40,191 nucleotides of DNA from JBOGGX01 sp050744245 (GTDB taxonomy: Bacteria > Actinomycetota > Acidimicrobiia > Acidimicrobiales > JBOGGX01). The notes under the pieces are model-generated. The model did not search any database, was not told the origin of the DNA, and worked only from the letters and a program-made list of their open reading frames with translations. Both the position numbers and the translations under genes were made by a program. The stretch spans positions 1 to 40,191 of the forward strand of contig JBOGGX010000271.1 of the NCBI GenBank assembly GCA_050744245.1, in the 5' to 3' direction. Positions 26,284 to 34,182 of the stretch are shown here, piece by piece (the first letter of the stretch is position 1; each line of letters starts with the position of its first letter).

Positions 26284-27261
26284 TCAGCCCGCGTTCCACG
26301 CCTCCCAGGCGCTCGACACCATGTCGTGCAGGTCGAGGGCGGCCTTCCACCCCAGGTCGCGGGCGATGGCGTCGGCCATGCCGACGATGTGGGCCGGGTC
26401 GCCCGGCCGGCGGCCGACGACCTCGGGCTCGAAGTCGATGCCGGTCACCTCGCGCACCGTGTCCATCACCTCGGCGACGGACACGCCGACGGCCCGGCTG
26501 AGGTTGTACGCCGGGGCCAGCGCGATCCCGGCGTCGAGCGCCCGGGCCGCGGCGACGTGGGCGTCGGCCACGTCGGTCACGTGGATGTAGTCGCGGATGC
26601 AGGTGCCGTCCGGGGTGGGCCAGTCGCCCCCGAAGATCTGCGGCGGCCGGCCCTCGGCCAACGCCTGGAACGTCATGGGGATGAGGTTGACGACACCGGT
26701 GTCGCCGAGGCCGGGTCCCCCCGCCCCGGCCGCGTTGAAGTAGCGCAGCGAGGTCGACCGCAGCCCGGCGGAACGGGTCAGGTCGCGCAGCAGCCACTCG
26801 CCGATGAGCTTGGTCTCGCCGTAGGGCGACACCGGCCGGGACGAGGTCGCCACCTCCTCGGTGACGACCTCGAGATCGGTGATGCCGTAGACGGAAGCGC
26901 TCGACGAGAACACCATCCGCCCGACGCCGGTCGCCTCCATCGCGTCGAGCAGGCTGAGGAGGCCGTCGACGTTCTCCCTGAAGTAGAGCGCCGGCCGTTC
27001 GACCGACTCCCCCACCGCCTTCTTGGCCGCCAGGTGGACGACACCACCCACGCCGTGGTCGACGAGCGCCTCGGCCACCCGGTCGGTGTCGAGCACGGAG
27101 GCCTCGACCAGCGTGACGCCGTCGGGCACCTTCCGCCGCACGCCGGTCGAGAGGTCGTCGAGCACGACCACCTCGATCCCGGCCGACTGGAAGGCATGGA
27201 CGATGTGGGCACCGATGTAGCCGGCGCCTCCGGTGAGCAGCCAGGTCGAGCCGTCGGGCAT
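26284..27261 (-). CDS. galE: UDP-glucose 4-epimerase
   Basis: A 325-residue extended short-chain dehydrogenase. The NAD motif is LLTGGAGYIGAHI (residues 8-20), an Asp in VVLDDLSTG follows, and the catalytic set is Ser in VFSSSASVYG with Tyr147 and Lys151 in SPYGETK. The C-terminal half has LRYFNAAGAGG, IFGGDWPTPDGTCIRDYIHV and RRPGDPAHIVG, the substrate-binding strings of GalE. It interconverts UDP-glucose and UDP-galactose for cell-surface sugars. The start is 13 bp after the MFS stop, so it is probably in one transcript with it, with no evident functional link. Related UDP-sugar epimerases are possible, but the wording is close to GalE. Confidence 0.93.
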   Translation of the reverse strand: MPDGSTWLLTGGAGYIGAHIVHAFQSAGIEVVVLDDLSTGVRRKVPDGVTLVEASVLDTDRVAEALVDHGVGGVVHLAAKKAVGESVERPALYFRENVDGLLSLLDAMEATGVGRMVFSSSASVYGITDLEVVTEEVATSSRPVSPYGETKLIGEWLLRDLTRSAGLRSTSLRYFNAAGAGGPGLGDTGVVNLIPMTFQALAEGRPPQIFGGDWPTPDGTCIRDYIHVTDVADAHVAAARALDAGIALAPAYNLSRAVGVSVAEVMDTVREVTGIDFEPEVVGRRPGDPAHIVGMADAIARDLGWKAALDLHDMVSSAWEAWNAG

Positions 27262-27274
27262 GAGGCGGGCGAGG

Positions 27275-28762
27275 CTACCGGGCGCCCGAGGTGGTCAGTT
27301 CCGGCACGTCGATCGGGGCCGCGTCGATCGCGCACACGTACTGGCGCGATGGCCGCGGACGGCCGCGGCAGACGTTCGACGAGATCGTGAACCAGGCGAG
27401 CACGCCGGAGCCGGCGGCGAGGACGGCGGCCACGATCATCGTCGTCCTGAACCCGGCGGTGAGGAGCAGAGGGTCGAGGTAGTCCTGGCCCGAGAGGCCG
27501 GCGACGATGGGGATGGCGGCCACCGCGGTGAGGCCCCCGACCCGGGCCACGGCGTTGTTGATGCCCGACGCCGTGCTCGCATTCTCGGTCGGCGCCGCCG
27601 CCAGCACGGTGGCCGTCAGCGGGGCGACGAAGCCCGCCAGGCCGAGGCCGAACACGATGACCGTGGGCAGCACGTCGGTGAGGTAGCTGGCGCCGGGCCC
27701 GATGCGGGTCATGAGCAGCAGGCCGGCCGCGGTCACGATCGGACCGACCGCCATCGGGATGCGGGGTCCGATGCGCTGCGCCAGCGCGCCGGCTCGCGGC
27801 GACAGCACGAGCATGATGAAGGTGACCGGGAGCAGGGCCGTTCCCGCGGCCAACGGCGAGAACCCGGCGCTGGTCTGGAGCTGGACCACGAGCAGGAACG
27901 TCGCCGCGGCCAGGGCGGCGTAGAGGCCGAAGGTCACCACGTTGGCCGCGGCGAACTGCCGGCTCGAGAACAGTCGCAGCGGCACGAGCGGGTGGTGCTC
28001 CCGCCGCTGGAGCACCACGAACGCGACCGTGGCCACCGCTCCGACGACGAGCCCGGCGATGACCCCGGTGGTCCATCCGACCGAGCCGGCCTGGGTCAGC
28101 GCCAACGTGAGCGCGCCGAGCCCGAGGGTGGCGGTGACCGCCCCGGCGACGTCGATGCGGCCGGCGGTGGCCGGGTCTCGGGTCTCGGGGACGTGGCGGG
28201 CCAGGAGCACGACGCCGGCGGCGACCGGAAGGTTGATCAGGAACACCCATCGCCACGAGGCGTACTGGATCAGCCAGCCGCCCGCGAAGGGACCGACCGC
28301 GGTGGCCACGCCGCCGAGGCCGGACCAGGCGCCGACCGCCCGGCCCCGATCCTCGGGATGGAAGCCGGCCTGGATTATCGCCAGGCTCCCCGGGGTGAGC
28401 AGCGCGCCACCGACGCCCTGCAGGATGCGGGCCGCGACGAGCAGCGGCAGCGTGGGGGCGATCCCGCACAGCAACGACGCCACCGAGAACCACACCACGC
28501 CGACCACGAACACCCGGCGGCGTCCGTAGCGGTCACCGAGCGAGCCGCCGACCAGGATGAGCGAGGCCAGGGCCAGCATGTAGCCGGTGATGACCCACTG
28601 GAGCCCGGCCAGGCTGGCGTCGAGCTCGTCACCGATGCTGGGCAGGGCGACGTTGACCACGGTGGCGTCCAGCGCCGCCAGGGCCGAGCCGCCGATGGTG
28701 GCGGCCAGCACGAACCGGCCCGGCGCCGTTCCCATCCGGACGACATCGCGCTCGACCACCAT
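27275..28762 (-). CDS. MFS transporter, DHA2 family (EmrB/QacA-type multidrug exporter)
   Basis: A 495-residue protein with about 14 hydrophobic helices, the number typical of the DHA2 family. The N-terminal helix carries LAALDATVVNVALPSIGDEL (motif D1) and QWVITGYMLALASL. Motif A is GGSLGDRYGRRRVFV, motif C GPFAGGWLIQYASWRWVFLIN. The C-terminal half has ENASTASGINNAVARVGG. The very C-terminus (RGRPRPSRQYVCAIDAAPI) is hydrophilic and not conserved. Substrates are typically drugs or amphipathic metabolites. ATG 28762 or ATG 28735 could be the start. No regulator is adjacent. The frame is clean. Confidence 0.93.
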   Translation of the reverse strand: MVVERDVVRMGTAPGRFVLAATIGGSALAALDATVVNVALPSIGDELDASLAGLQWVITGYMLALASLILVGGSLGDRYGRRRVFVVGVVWFSVASLLCGIAPTLPLLVAARILQGVGGALLTPGSLAIIQAGFHPEDRGRAVGAWSGLGGVATAVGPFAGGWLIQYASWRWVFLINLPVAAGVVLLARHVPETRDPATAGRIDVAGAVTATLGLGALTLALTQAGSVGWTTGVIAGLVVGAVATVAFVVLQRREHHPLVPLRLFSSRQFAAANVVTFGLYAALAAATFLLVVQLQTSAGFSPLAAGTALLPVTFIMLVLSPRAGALAQRIGPRIPMAVGPIVTAAGLLLMTRIGPGASYLTDVLPTVIVFGLGLAGFVAPLTATVLAAAPTENASTASGINNAVARVGGLTAVAAIPIVAGLSGQDYLDPLLLTAGFRTTMIVAAVLAAGSGVLAWFTISSNVCRGRPRPSRQYVCAIDAAPIDVPELTTSGAR

Positions 28763-28832
28763 GGACTACGAGCTCAACCTGTCCGCTCTTGGCCTTCGGC
28801 CGGGCCGCTCGGGCCACGCTCGCTTCGCTCGC

Positions 28833-29060
28833 TCACTGCCGATAGCCCTCGACGGTGGACGGCGGCCGGACCGCGGCGTCCTCCGGGTTCTCGCCGTACT
28901 CACGCCGCGCTCGACGCTGACGGAGGAGATCCCAGCACTGGTCGAGCGTCTCCTCCAGCCGCCGCAGCCGCGCCGGGTCGATGCCCTCGCCGCGGCGGCG
29001 CAGCTCGTGCTCCTCGTCGACCAGCTTCTCGATGGTGCCGAGGATCTGTTCGTCGTCCAT
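28833..29060 (-). CDS. DUF2630 family protein
   Basis: A 75-residue protein with the full DUF2630 pattern: MDDEQILGTIEKLVDEEHEL, then LRRLEETLDQCWDLLRQRRA, then REYGENPEDAAVRPPSTVEG and YRQ at the end. It is small, highly charged, alpha-helical and common in Actinobacteria, with unknown function. The ATG overlaps the HAD stop (TGATG), which points to translational coupling. Confidence 0.9.
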   Translation of the reverse strand: MDDEQILGTIEKLVDEEHELRRRGEGIDPARLRRLEETLDQCWDLLRQRRARREYGENPEDAAVRPPSTVEGYRQ

Positions 29061-29782
29061 CAGGGTCTCCTTGCAATCTGGTCGAACTCGGCCAGCAGGG
29101 TCGGGAGGTCGGCGAGCGAGTCGAGGTGTCGGAAGCGGGGGTGGCCCCGCACCGGCGCCTCGTCGCCGACCAGCTCATGCTCCCAGGTGACGTGGTAGGG
29201 GACGTGCACGGCCCACCCGCCGAGTTCGAGCACCGGCGAGACGTCGGAGCGAATCGAGTTGCCCACCATCAGGAACCGGTCGGCTCGCAGCCCCCGCCGC
29301 CGCAGGATTCGCTCGTAGGTGCCGGTGTCCTTCTCGCTCACGATGTCGACGGAGGTGAACCGCTCGCCCAGCCCGGAGCGGGCCAGCTTGCTCTCCTGGT
29401 CGAACAGATCGCCCTTGGTGACGAGCATGACGGGGTGGGTGGCGCTCACCGCCTCGATGGCGTCGACCGCGCCGTCGAGCAGCTCGACCGGGTGGGCGAG
29501 CATCTGCTTTGCCGCATCGAGGATGGCGGTCACCTCGGCGGCGGTGACCGCCCCGCCGGAGACCACGATGGCGGTCTCGATCATTGACAGCGTGAACGAC
29601 TTGATGCCGTAGCCGTAGAGCCGCAGGTTCCTGAGCTCGGTTTCGTGCAGCCGCCGCCCGATGTCGTGGTCGCCGTCGAGGTAGGGGCCCATGAGCCGGC
29701 GGAACCGGTCCTGGGTGAGCGTGAAGATCGACTCGTTGTGCCACAGCGTGTCGTCGCCGTCGAAGGCAACCACCTCGATCAT
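29060..29782 (-). CDS. HAD-superfamily hydrolase
   Basis: A 240-residue hydrolase. Motif I is VVAFDGDDTLWHNES (nucleophile Asp and acid Asp), motif II lies in PVMLVTKGD (Thr), the Lys in IVSEKDTGTYERILRRRG and motif IV in FLMVGNSIRSDVSPVLELG. The cap region between is helical (RRLMGPYLDGDHDIGRRLHE). It is likely a small-molecule phosphatase. The ATG at 29782 has no clear ribosome-binding site; the open frame before it reads into repeat R3 and is not coding. The stop overlaps the DUF2630 start. Confidence 0.88.
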   Translation of the reverse strand: MIEVVAFDGDDTLWHNESIFTLTQDRFRRLMGPYLDGDHDIGRRLHETELRNLRLYGYGIKSFTLSMIETAIVVSGGAVTAAEVTAILDAAKQMLAHPVELLDGAVDAIEAVSATHPVMLVTKGDLFDQESKLARSGLGERFTSVDIVSEKDTGTYERILRRRGLRADRFLMVGNSIRSDVSPVLELGGWAVHVPYHVTWEHELVGDEAPVRGHPRFRHLDSLADLPTLLAEFDQIARRP

Positions 29783-29827
29783 CGGCCCACAGTGTGCCGT
29801 GCCGAGACCCCACCGAGACCCCACCCC

Positions 29828-29890
29828 GGTTCTCCGGGTGGTTGTGGTCGCCCGCGACCACAACCACCGCACATTCGGCGGTTCGGGTCA
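29828..29890 (-). repeat. Dispersed hairpin repeat, copy R3
   Basis: A perfect 14-bp inverted repeat GGTGGTTGTGGTCG (29837-29850) / CGACCACAACCACC (29855-29868), loop CCCG. On the minus strand it is preceded by CGAATGTGC (complement of 29869-29877) and GGTGG, and by CCCGAACCGC further out, as in R2 and R4. It lies between the aquaporin stop (29888) and the HAD start (29782) on the minus strand, so it is in the transcript between these genes. Confidence 0.8.
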
Positions 29891-30566
29891 GCCGGAGGTC
29901 TGGGCTGCGGCCCGCGCCGTTGCGGTCCGCGCCGGGGCCGGCTCGAGGTCGGCCACGGGCACGACCACCCGGTAGGCGAGGGCGGCCGCGGCCCCGGCGC
30001 CGAGCTGCACCACGAGATAGGCCAGGTCCCGCCGATGTCGAAGGCGTTGGTCCAGCCGCCGACGGCCACGGCCGGGTTGAAGGCGCCGCCGGAGATCGCC
30101 CCGACGGAGTGGATCCCGGCCACCAGCGTGAACCCGATCGCCAGGCCGTAGTAGGAGTTGCACTCGGTCCCCCGGCTCGTGGCCACGTGCAGCACCACGT
30201 AGGCGAGGGCGAAGGTGAAGAGAAACTCGACGAGCAGCGCTTCCCACGCCACGGCCGGCTCGAACGGCGTCGTCGAGCGCTCGAGGAGCTGGACGACGGC
30301 CAGCCCGGCCAGGCCGGCCCCGGCCAGCTGGGCGATCCAGTAGGCGACGAGATCGGGCGACGAGGCTCGCCACGGAGCCAGACGGCGATGGTGACCGCCG
30401 GGTTGTAGTGGGCGCCGGACACGTGGGCGCCGGCGAAGACCATCACCATCAGGACAGAGCCGATCGCCAGCGGGGCCAGATCCCCGGCGTTGGCGACGGC
30501 CATGCCCACGGTGAAGACGAGGAAAAAGGTGCCGATCAGCTCCACCAGCAGCCGCTTGGCGTTCAT
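29888..30566 (-). pseudogene. MIP-family aquaporin / glycerol facilitator, two frameshifts
   Basis: ATG 30566 has AGGAGG about 11 bases upstream. MNAKRLLVELIGTFFLVFTV starts the first helix, and the first NPA box is in SGAHYNPAVTIAVW. After a missing base near 30366 the frame continues SSPDLVAYWIAQLAGAGLAG and LLVEFLFTFALAYVVLHVA, then VGAISGGAFNPAVAVGGW with the second NPA box. A second missing base near 30033 leads to LAYLVVQLGAGAAAALAYRV and the stop at 29888. Both NPA boxes and all six helices are present if the two bases are restored, so this may be an intact gene with sequence errors. Water or glycerol specificity cannot be decided with confidence. Confidence 0.85.
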
Positions 30567-30621
30567 GAAGTCGGGTACCTCCTGGTGGGTTCCGACTCCG
30601 CCCGACGACAACTGACCCCGA

Positions 30622-31252
30622 GTGAGGCCTGCGGGTTGCGGTCCGGGGGTAACGCCCTACGCCGATCTCCCGCCCCGACTGGCATGGCAGGTGGCCGCAG
30701 ACGTGGTCGCCCTGTCCTGGCTCGTGCTCTGGATCTGGATCGCGCTCACCGTGCGAGGGGTCATCCTCGACCTACGCGGCCCGAGCCAGCGGCCGGTCGA
30801 CGCCGGAACGTCGCTGCAGAGCACGTTCACCGGTGCGGCCGACAGCGCGGCCGACATCCCGCTGGTCGGCGACGCCCTGGCCGATGCGCTGGGCGGGGGC
30901 ACCGCCACCGGCGACGCCCTGGCCGAGGCGGGCACGGCCCGGATCGACCGGGTCGGGGCGCTGGCGTTCTGGGCCTTGGTCGTCCTGATCCTGCTGCCGC
31001 TGCGGCTGCTCCTGGTCACACCTGGCTCCCGGTGCGGCTCCGTTACGCCCGCGAGGCCGGGGCCGTGGCCGAGCTCATGCGGCGGGGGACGCATGGCGAT
31101 CTCCTCGCCCTGCGCGCCCTGACCGGTCGCCGGGTGCGCCGGCTGGCGCAGCTCCACATCGATCCGGCCGGCGCCTGGCGGCGGGCGACCCCGACGACAT
31201 ACGAGCGCTGGCCAAGCTGGAGCTGGCCGACCTCGGCCTCAAGTGGCGGTGA
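30622..31252 (+). pseudogene. Hypothetical two-TM membrane protein, frameshifted
   Basis: GTG 30622 opens a protein with a TM helix VALSWLVLWIWIALTVRGVI, an extracytoplasmic-type loop with ADIPLVGDALADALGG, a second TM segment LAFWALVVLILLPLRLLLV, then after a missing base near 31018 WLPVRLRYAREAGAVAELMR and LLALRALTGRRVRRLAQLHI, and after another near 31186 DPDDIRALAKLELADLGLKW and the TGA at 31250. The family is not recognised. The cytoplasmic tail is basic and helical. About 205 residues if repaired. It converges with leuA. Confidence 0.6.
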
Positions 31253-31303
31253 CCGTTCTGTGGCGACGTACGCCCGCCATTCCAGCCAAAACCCGACACA
31301 GAG

Positions 31304-31318
31304 TCGAGCGGGGCTCGA
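31304..31318 (-). terminator. Small hairpin downstream of leuA
   Basis: TCGAGC-GGG-GCTCGA makes a 6-bp perfect stem between the leuA stop (31371) and the converging membrane-protein gene. Next to it the 10-mer GACAGAGAAC is repeated in tandem (31335-31354). No strong U-tract. The terminator role rests on position only. Confidence 0.3.
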
Positions 31319-31370
31319 TGTAAGGGCATAAGGCGACAGAGAACGACAGAGAACGCGGTTGCGGGCTGGT

Positions 31371-33110
31371 TCAGGGGCCGCCGGCCTCGTTGCGGGCCAC
31401 CATCCTCATGTCGTGCTGGTGGCGGCCGACGGCGCTCAGCACCGCCTTGAGCGAGGCGGTGAGGATGCTCTCGTCCACGCCGACCCCCCACCGGACGTTG
31501 CCATCGTCGCGCTGGGTCTCGACGTAGGCCACGGCGATGGCGTCGCTGCCCGACCCGACGGCGTGCTCGAGGTAGTCGACGACCTCGACGTCGATCCCCA
31601 GGTCGGCCCGCAACCCGGCGACGAACGCGTCGATCGGACCGTTGCCCCGACCGGTGATCGTGCGGTGCTCGCCGTCGATCAGGAGCTGGGCCGTGACCGA
31701 AGCGCCCCGGTCACCCGTGGTCGTCTCGTGCGACAGCAGGCGCATCCCGTCGGGAACCAGGTACTCCGCCTCGAACGCCGCCCACATGTCGGTCGGGCTG
31801 ATCTCGGTGCCGGTGTCCTCGGTGATGCCCTGGATGGTCTTCGAGAACTCGATCTGCAGCCGGCGGGGCAGGTCGAACCCGTGCTCGGCCTTCATGATGT
31901 AGGCCACGCCGCCCTTGCCCGACTGGCTGTTGACCCGGATCACGGCCTCGTAGGTCCGGCCCACGTGCTTCGGGTCGATCGGCAGGTACGGCACCTCCCA
32001 GACGTGGTAGCCGCCGTCGCGCGCCTCGAGGGCCTCGAGCGCGTCGACCCCCTTCTTGATCGCGTCCTGATGGCTGCCCGAGAACGCGGTGTAGACGAGG
32101 TCGCCGACATAGGGGTGCCTGGGATGGACCGGCAGTCGGTTGCAGTACTCGGCCACCCGCCGCAGGGCGTCGATGTCGGTTATGTCGAGCTTCGGGTCGA
32201 CACCGAGGCTGAACAGGTTCATGGCCAGGGTGACGACGTCGACGTTGCCGGTGCGCTCCCCGTTGCCGAACAGCGTGCCCTCGACCCGGTCGGCCCCGGC
32301 CATCACCCCGAGCTCGGCCGCGGCCACCGCGCAGCCCCGGTCGTTGTGGGGGTGGAGCGACAGGATGATCTTGTCGCGGTCGCGCACGGTGCGGTTGAAC
32401 CACTCGATCACGTCGGCGTAGACGTTCGGCGTGTACATCTCGACCGTGGCCGGGAGGTTCATGATCAGCCTCCGGTCGGTCGTCGGCTCGATGGCCTCGG
32501 CCACGGCCTCACAGATCTCGACCGCGTAGTCGGTCTCGGTCGCGGTGAAACTCTCGGGCGAGTACTCGTAGAACACGTCGGTGCCGACGAGCGAGTCCTC
32601 CAGCTTGCGGCACATCCTGGCTGCGTTCACCGCGATCTCGGTGATGCCGGCCCGATCCAGGCCGAACACCACCCGGCGCTGGAGCACCGAGGTCGAGTTG
32701 TAGAAGTGGACGATGGCCCGCCCGGCGCCCCGCAGCGATCGGTAGGTGCGCTCGATGAGCTCGTCCCGGCACTGGGTGAGGACCTGGATGGTGACGTCGT
32801 CGGGGACCAGGTCGTCCTCGATGAGCCGGCGGACGAAGTCGAAGTCCGGCTGGCTGGCCGAGGGGAACCCGACCTCGATCTCCTTGAACCCCATCTGCAC
32901 CAGCGTCTCGAACATGCGGAGCTTGCGGGCCGGGTCCATCGGGTCGATCAGCGCCTGGTTGCCGTCGCGCAGGTCGACCGAGCACCACACGGGCGCCCGC
33001 TCGATCCGCGTTGTCGGCCAGGTGCGGTCGTCGAGGATCACCGGCAGCGGGTGGAACGGCTGGTACTTCTCGAAGGCCATCTGCTTCGGGGTGACGGGCT
33101 CGGGCGGCAT
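31371..33110 (-). CDS. leuA: 2-isopropylmalate synthase
   Basis: A 579-residue enzyme of the actinobacterial long LeuA type that makes 2-isopropylmalate from 2-oxoisovalerate and acetyl-CoA, the first leucine-specific step. The N-terminal part has VWCSVDLRDGNQALIDPMD (metal Asp), GFKEIEVGFPSASQPDFDF, YTPNVYADVIEWF and the metal-binding LHPHNDRGCAVAAAELG, then VEGTLFGNGERTGNVD. The C-terminal region (VTAQLLIDGEHRTITGRGNG ... VGVDESILTASLKAVLSAVG) is the regulatory domain for leucine feedback. It starts at ATG 33110 with AAAGGGACC just upstream. It is preceded by a leader peptide and attenuator (see those entries). The frame is clean over 1.7 kb. Confidence 0.95.
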   Translation of the reverse strand: MPPEPVTPKQMAFEKYQPFHPLPVILDDRTWPTTRIERAPVWCSVDLRDGNQALIDPMDPARKLRMFETLVQMGFKEIEVGFPSASQPDFDFVRRLIEDDLVPDDVTIQVLTQCRDELIERTYRSLRGAGRAIVHFYNSTSVLQRRVVFGLDRAGITEIAVNAARMCRKLEDSLVGTDVFYEYSPESFTATETDYAVEICEAVAEAIEPTTDRRLIMNLPATVEMYTPNVYADVIEWFNRTVRDRDKIILSLHPHNDRGCAVAAAELGVMAGADRVEGTLFGNGERTGNVDVVTLAMNLFSLGVDPKLDITDIDALRRVAEYCNRLPVHPRHPYVGDLVYTAFSGSHQDAIKKGVDALEALEARDGGYHVWEVPYLPIDPKHVGRTYEAVIRVNSQSGKGGVAYIMKAEHGFDLPRRLQIEFSKTIQGITEDTGTEISPTDMWAAFEAEYLVPDGMRLLSHETTTGDRGASVTAQLLIDGEHRTITGRGNGPIDAFVAGLRADLGIDVEVVDYLEHAVGSGSDAIAVAYVETQRDDGNVRWGVGVDESILTASLKAVLSAVGRHQHDMRMVARNEAGGP

Positions 33111-33130
33111 CTGGTCCCTTTCGGTCTCGG

Positions 33131-33168
33131 GCGAAAACTGAACGACCCCCTGCGTCGGGCAGGGGGTC
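33131..33168 (-). terminator. Transcription attenuator of leuA
   Basis: On the minus strand a perfect 10-bp stem GACCCCCTGC/GCAGGGGGTC (33159-33168 with 33144-33153, loop of 5) is followed by GTTCAGTTTTC, a short U-tract. Upstream, between the leader stop and this stem, GCGGCG and CGCCGC can pair in the 33170-33197 segment and would compete as the earlier hairpin. This is the standard layout of ribosome-mediated attenuation, with stalling at the Leu codons of the leader favouring read-through. Confidence 0.75.
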
Positions 33169-33196
33169 GGCGGCGGGCGCGGGTGGGCGCTCGCCG

Positions 33197-33235
33197 CTAG
33201 AGAAGAAGGAGGTCGGTCAGCCGGGTGATCGCCAT
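33197..33235 (-). CDS. leuL: Leucine leader peptide MAITRLTDLLLL
   Basis: The 12-residue reading frame ATG 33235 to TAG 33197 encodes MAITRLTDLLLL, with four consecutive Leu codons (CTC CTT CTT CTC) directly before the stop. It lies 87 bp ahead of leuA and is followed by the attenuator stem. This is what a Leu-sensing leader should look like. A second ATG overlaps just upstream in another frame; no strong ribosome-binding site is seen. Confidence 0.8.
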   Translation of the reverse strand: MAITRLTDLLLL

Positions 33236-33269
33236 CGGCCCATCAGCGTGACCGCGGGCCCGCCCGCCG

Positions 33270-34127
33270 TCAAGCCCGCACCTCGTCCCGAACATCTCGA
33301 ATCTGCGGTGGATCCTCGCGGTTTTCGCGATCTTCCACCTTCGGTTCGGGTCGGCGGCGGGTCTTGCGCTCCTCGGATCGGGCCTGGCGGCGCAGGATCA
33401 GCGGGTAGCCGACCAGCGCGATCGCGGTGAACGCGAACCACTGGAAGGCGTAGGACAGGTTCTGGGTCTCGGAGAAGGGCTCGGGGGGTGACACGAGGAT
33501 CGGCACGTCGCCGGTCAGCGGCGGCGCCTGGTCCTCGAGCAGCAGCCACAAGGGATACAGGTCATCGGGCACCTGCTGCTGGAGCCGGCCGAGGTCGACC
33601 CTCGACAGCAGGCGGAGCGTGCCGGTCGCCGGGTCGCGGGCCTGGAAACGGCCTCGCTCCTGCGTTCGCTGCAGCAGCCCGGTCACCGTCACCCCACCCT
33701 CGGGTGCTGCGGCCTGGGCCGGCACCGAGGTGAGGCCCGAACCCGGGATGAACCCCCGGTTGACCACAAGGGCCGCGCCGTCGTCGAGCACGAGCGGGGT
33801 CAGCACCCACACCCCGGGCCGCCCGCCCTGGGTGCGATTGCGCACCAGCACCTCTGAGCTGGTGTCATAGACGCCGGTCGCCGTGACCCTGCGGTACAGC
33901 GTGTCGTCGACCGCGTCGCTCTCGAACCCGTCGCCGGGGTCGACGACCTCGGCCACCGACACCGGCGCCGATTCCCGGCGCTCGGCGTAGAGCCGGTTGA
34001 GATCGCCCCGCTCCTCGAAGCGCCGCAGCTGCCACAACCCGGCCCAGACCATGAACACCACGAGGACGAGCACAACAACGTGCGACACGATCCACCGTGG
34101 CCGACGGGCGAACCGGTAGCGCGACAT
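33270..34127 (-). CDS. SURF1 family cytochrome oxidase biogenesis protein
   Basis: A 285-residue membrane protein needed for assembly of heme-copper cytochrome oxidase. An N-terminal TM helix (IVSHVVVLVLVVFMVWAGLW, ~13-33) is followed by the diagnostic QLRRFEER; the central periplasmic part has YRRVTATGVYD, VWVLTPLVLDDGAALVVNRG and YPLWLLLEDQ; the second TM segment lies near NLSYAFQWFAFTAIALVGYP (~225-245), followed by a basic stretch. The last ~35 residues (KTRRRPEPKVEDRENREDPP ...) are very charged and are encoded by the hairpin repeat R4, so the repeat has added or replaced the C-terminus. ATG 34127 is the natural start. It diverges from the acyl-CoA synthetase gene. Confidence 0.9.
   Translation of the reverse strand: MSRYRFARRPRWIVSHVVVLVLVVFMVWAGLWQLRRFEERGDLNRLYAERRESAPVSVAEVVDPGDGFESDAVDDTLYRRVTATGVYDTSSEVLVRNRTQGGRPGVWVLTPLVLDDGAALVVNRGFIPGSGLTSVPAQAAAPEGGVTVTGLLQRTQERGRFQARDPATGTLRLLSRVDLGRLQQQVPDDLYPLWLLLEDQAPPLTGDVPILVSPPEPFSETQNLSYAFQWFAFTAIALVGYPLILRRQARSEERKTRRRPEPKVEDRENREDPPQIRDVRDEVRA
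33287..33350 (+). repeat. Dispersed hairpin repeat, copy R4 (inside the SURF1 3' end)
   Basis: CGAATCTGCGGTGG leads into GGTGGA (33307-33312) / TCCACC (33334-33339), 3-base mismatch, TCGCG/CGCGA and loop GTTTT. Compared with R2 the hairpin differs only at a few positions and in the loop. An outer pair CCCGAAC (33287-33293) / GTTCGGG (33344-33350) closes the element like terminal inverted repeats. It is translated as part of SURF1 on the opposite strand. Confidence 0.8.
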
Positions 34128-34182
34128 GACAGGTCGAGCCTACGGCCGCCCGTACCCGCCGAATGAGCGCGAACCTACGGGG

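Noticed and set aside
31335..31354. Tandem GACAGAGAAC repeat as an operator
   Set aside because: It lies downstream of two convergent genes, so a promoter or operator role has no target; probably slippage.
31359..33200. 613-codon open frame on the plus strand
   Set aside because: Antisense of leuA; His/Asp/Val-rich shadow without motifs.
33131..33240. T-box or other riboswitch upstream of leuA
   Set aside because: A short leader peptide with four Leu codons and a terminator explains the region; no T-box consensus was seen.
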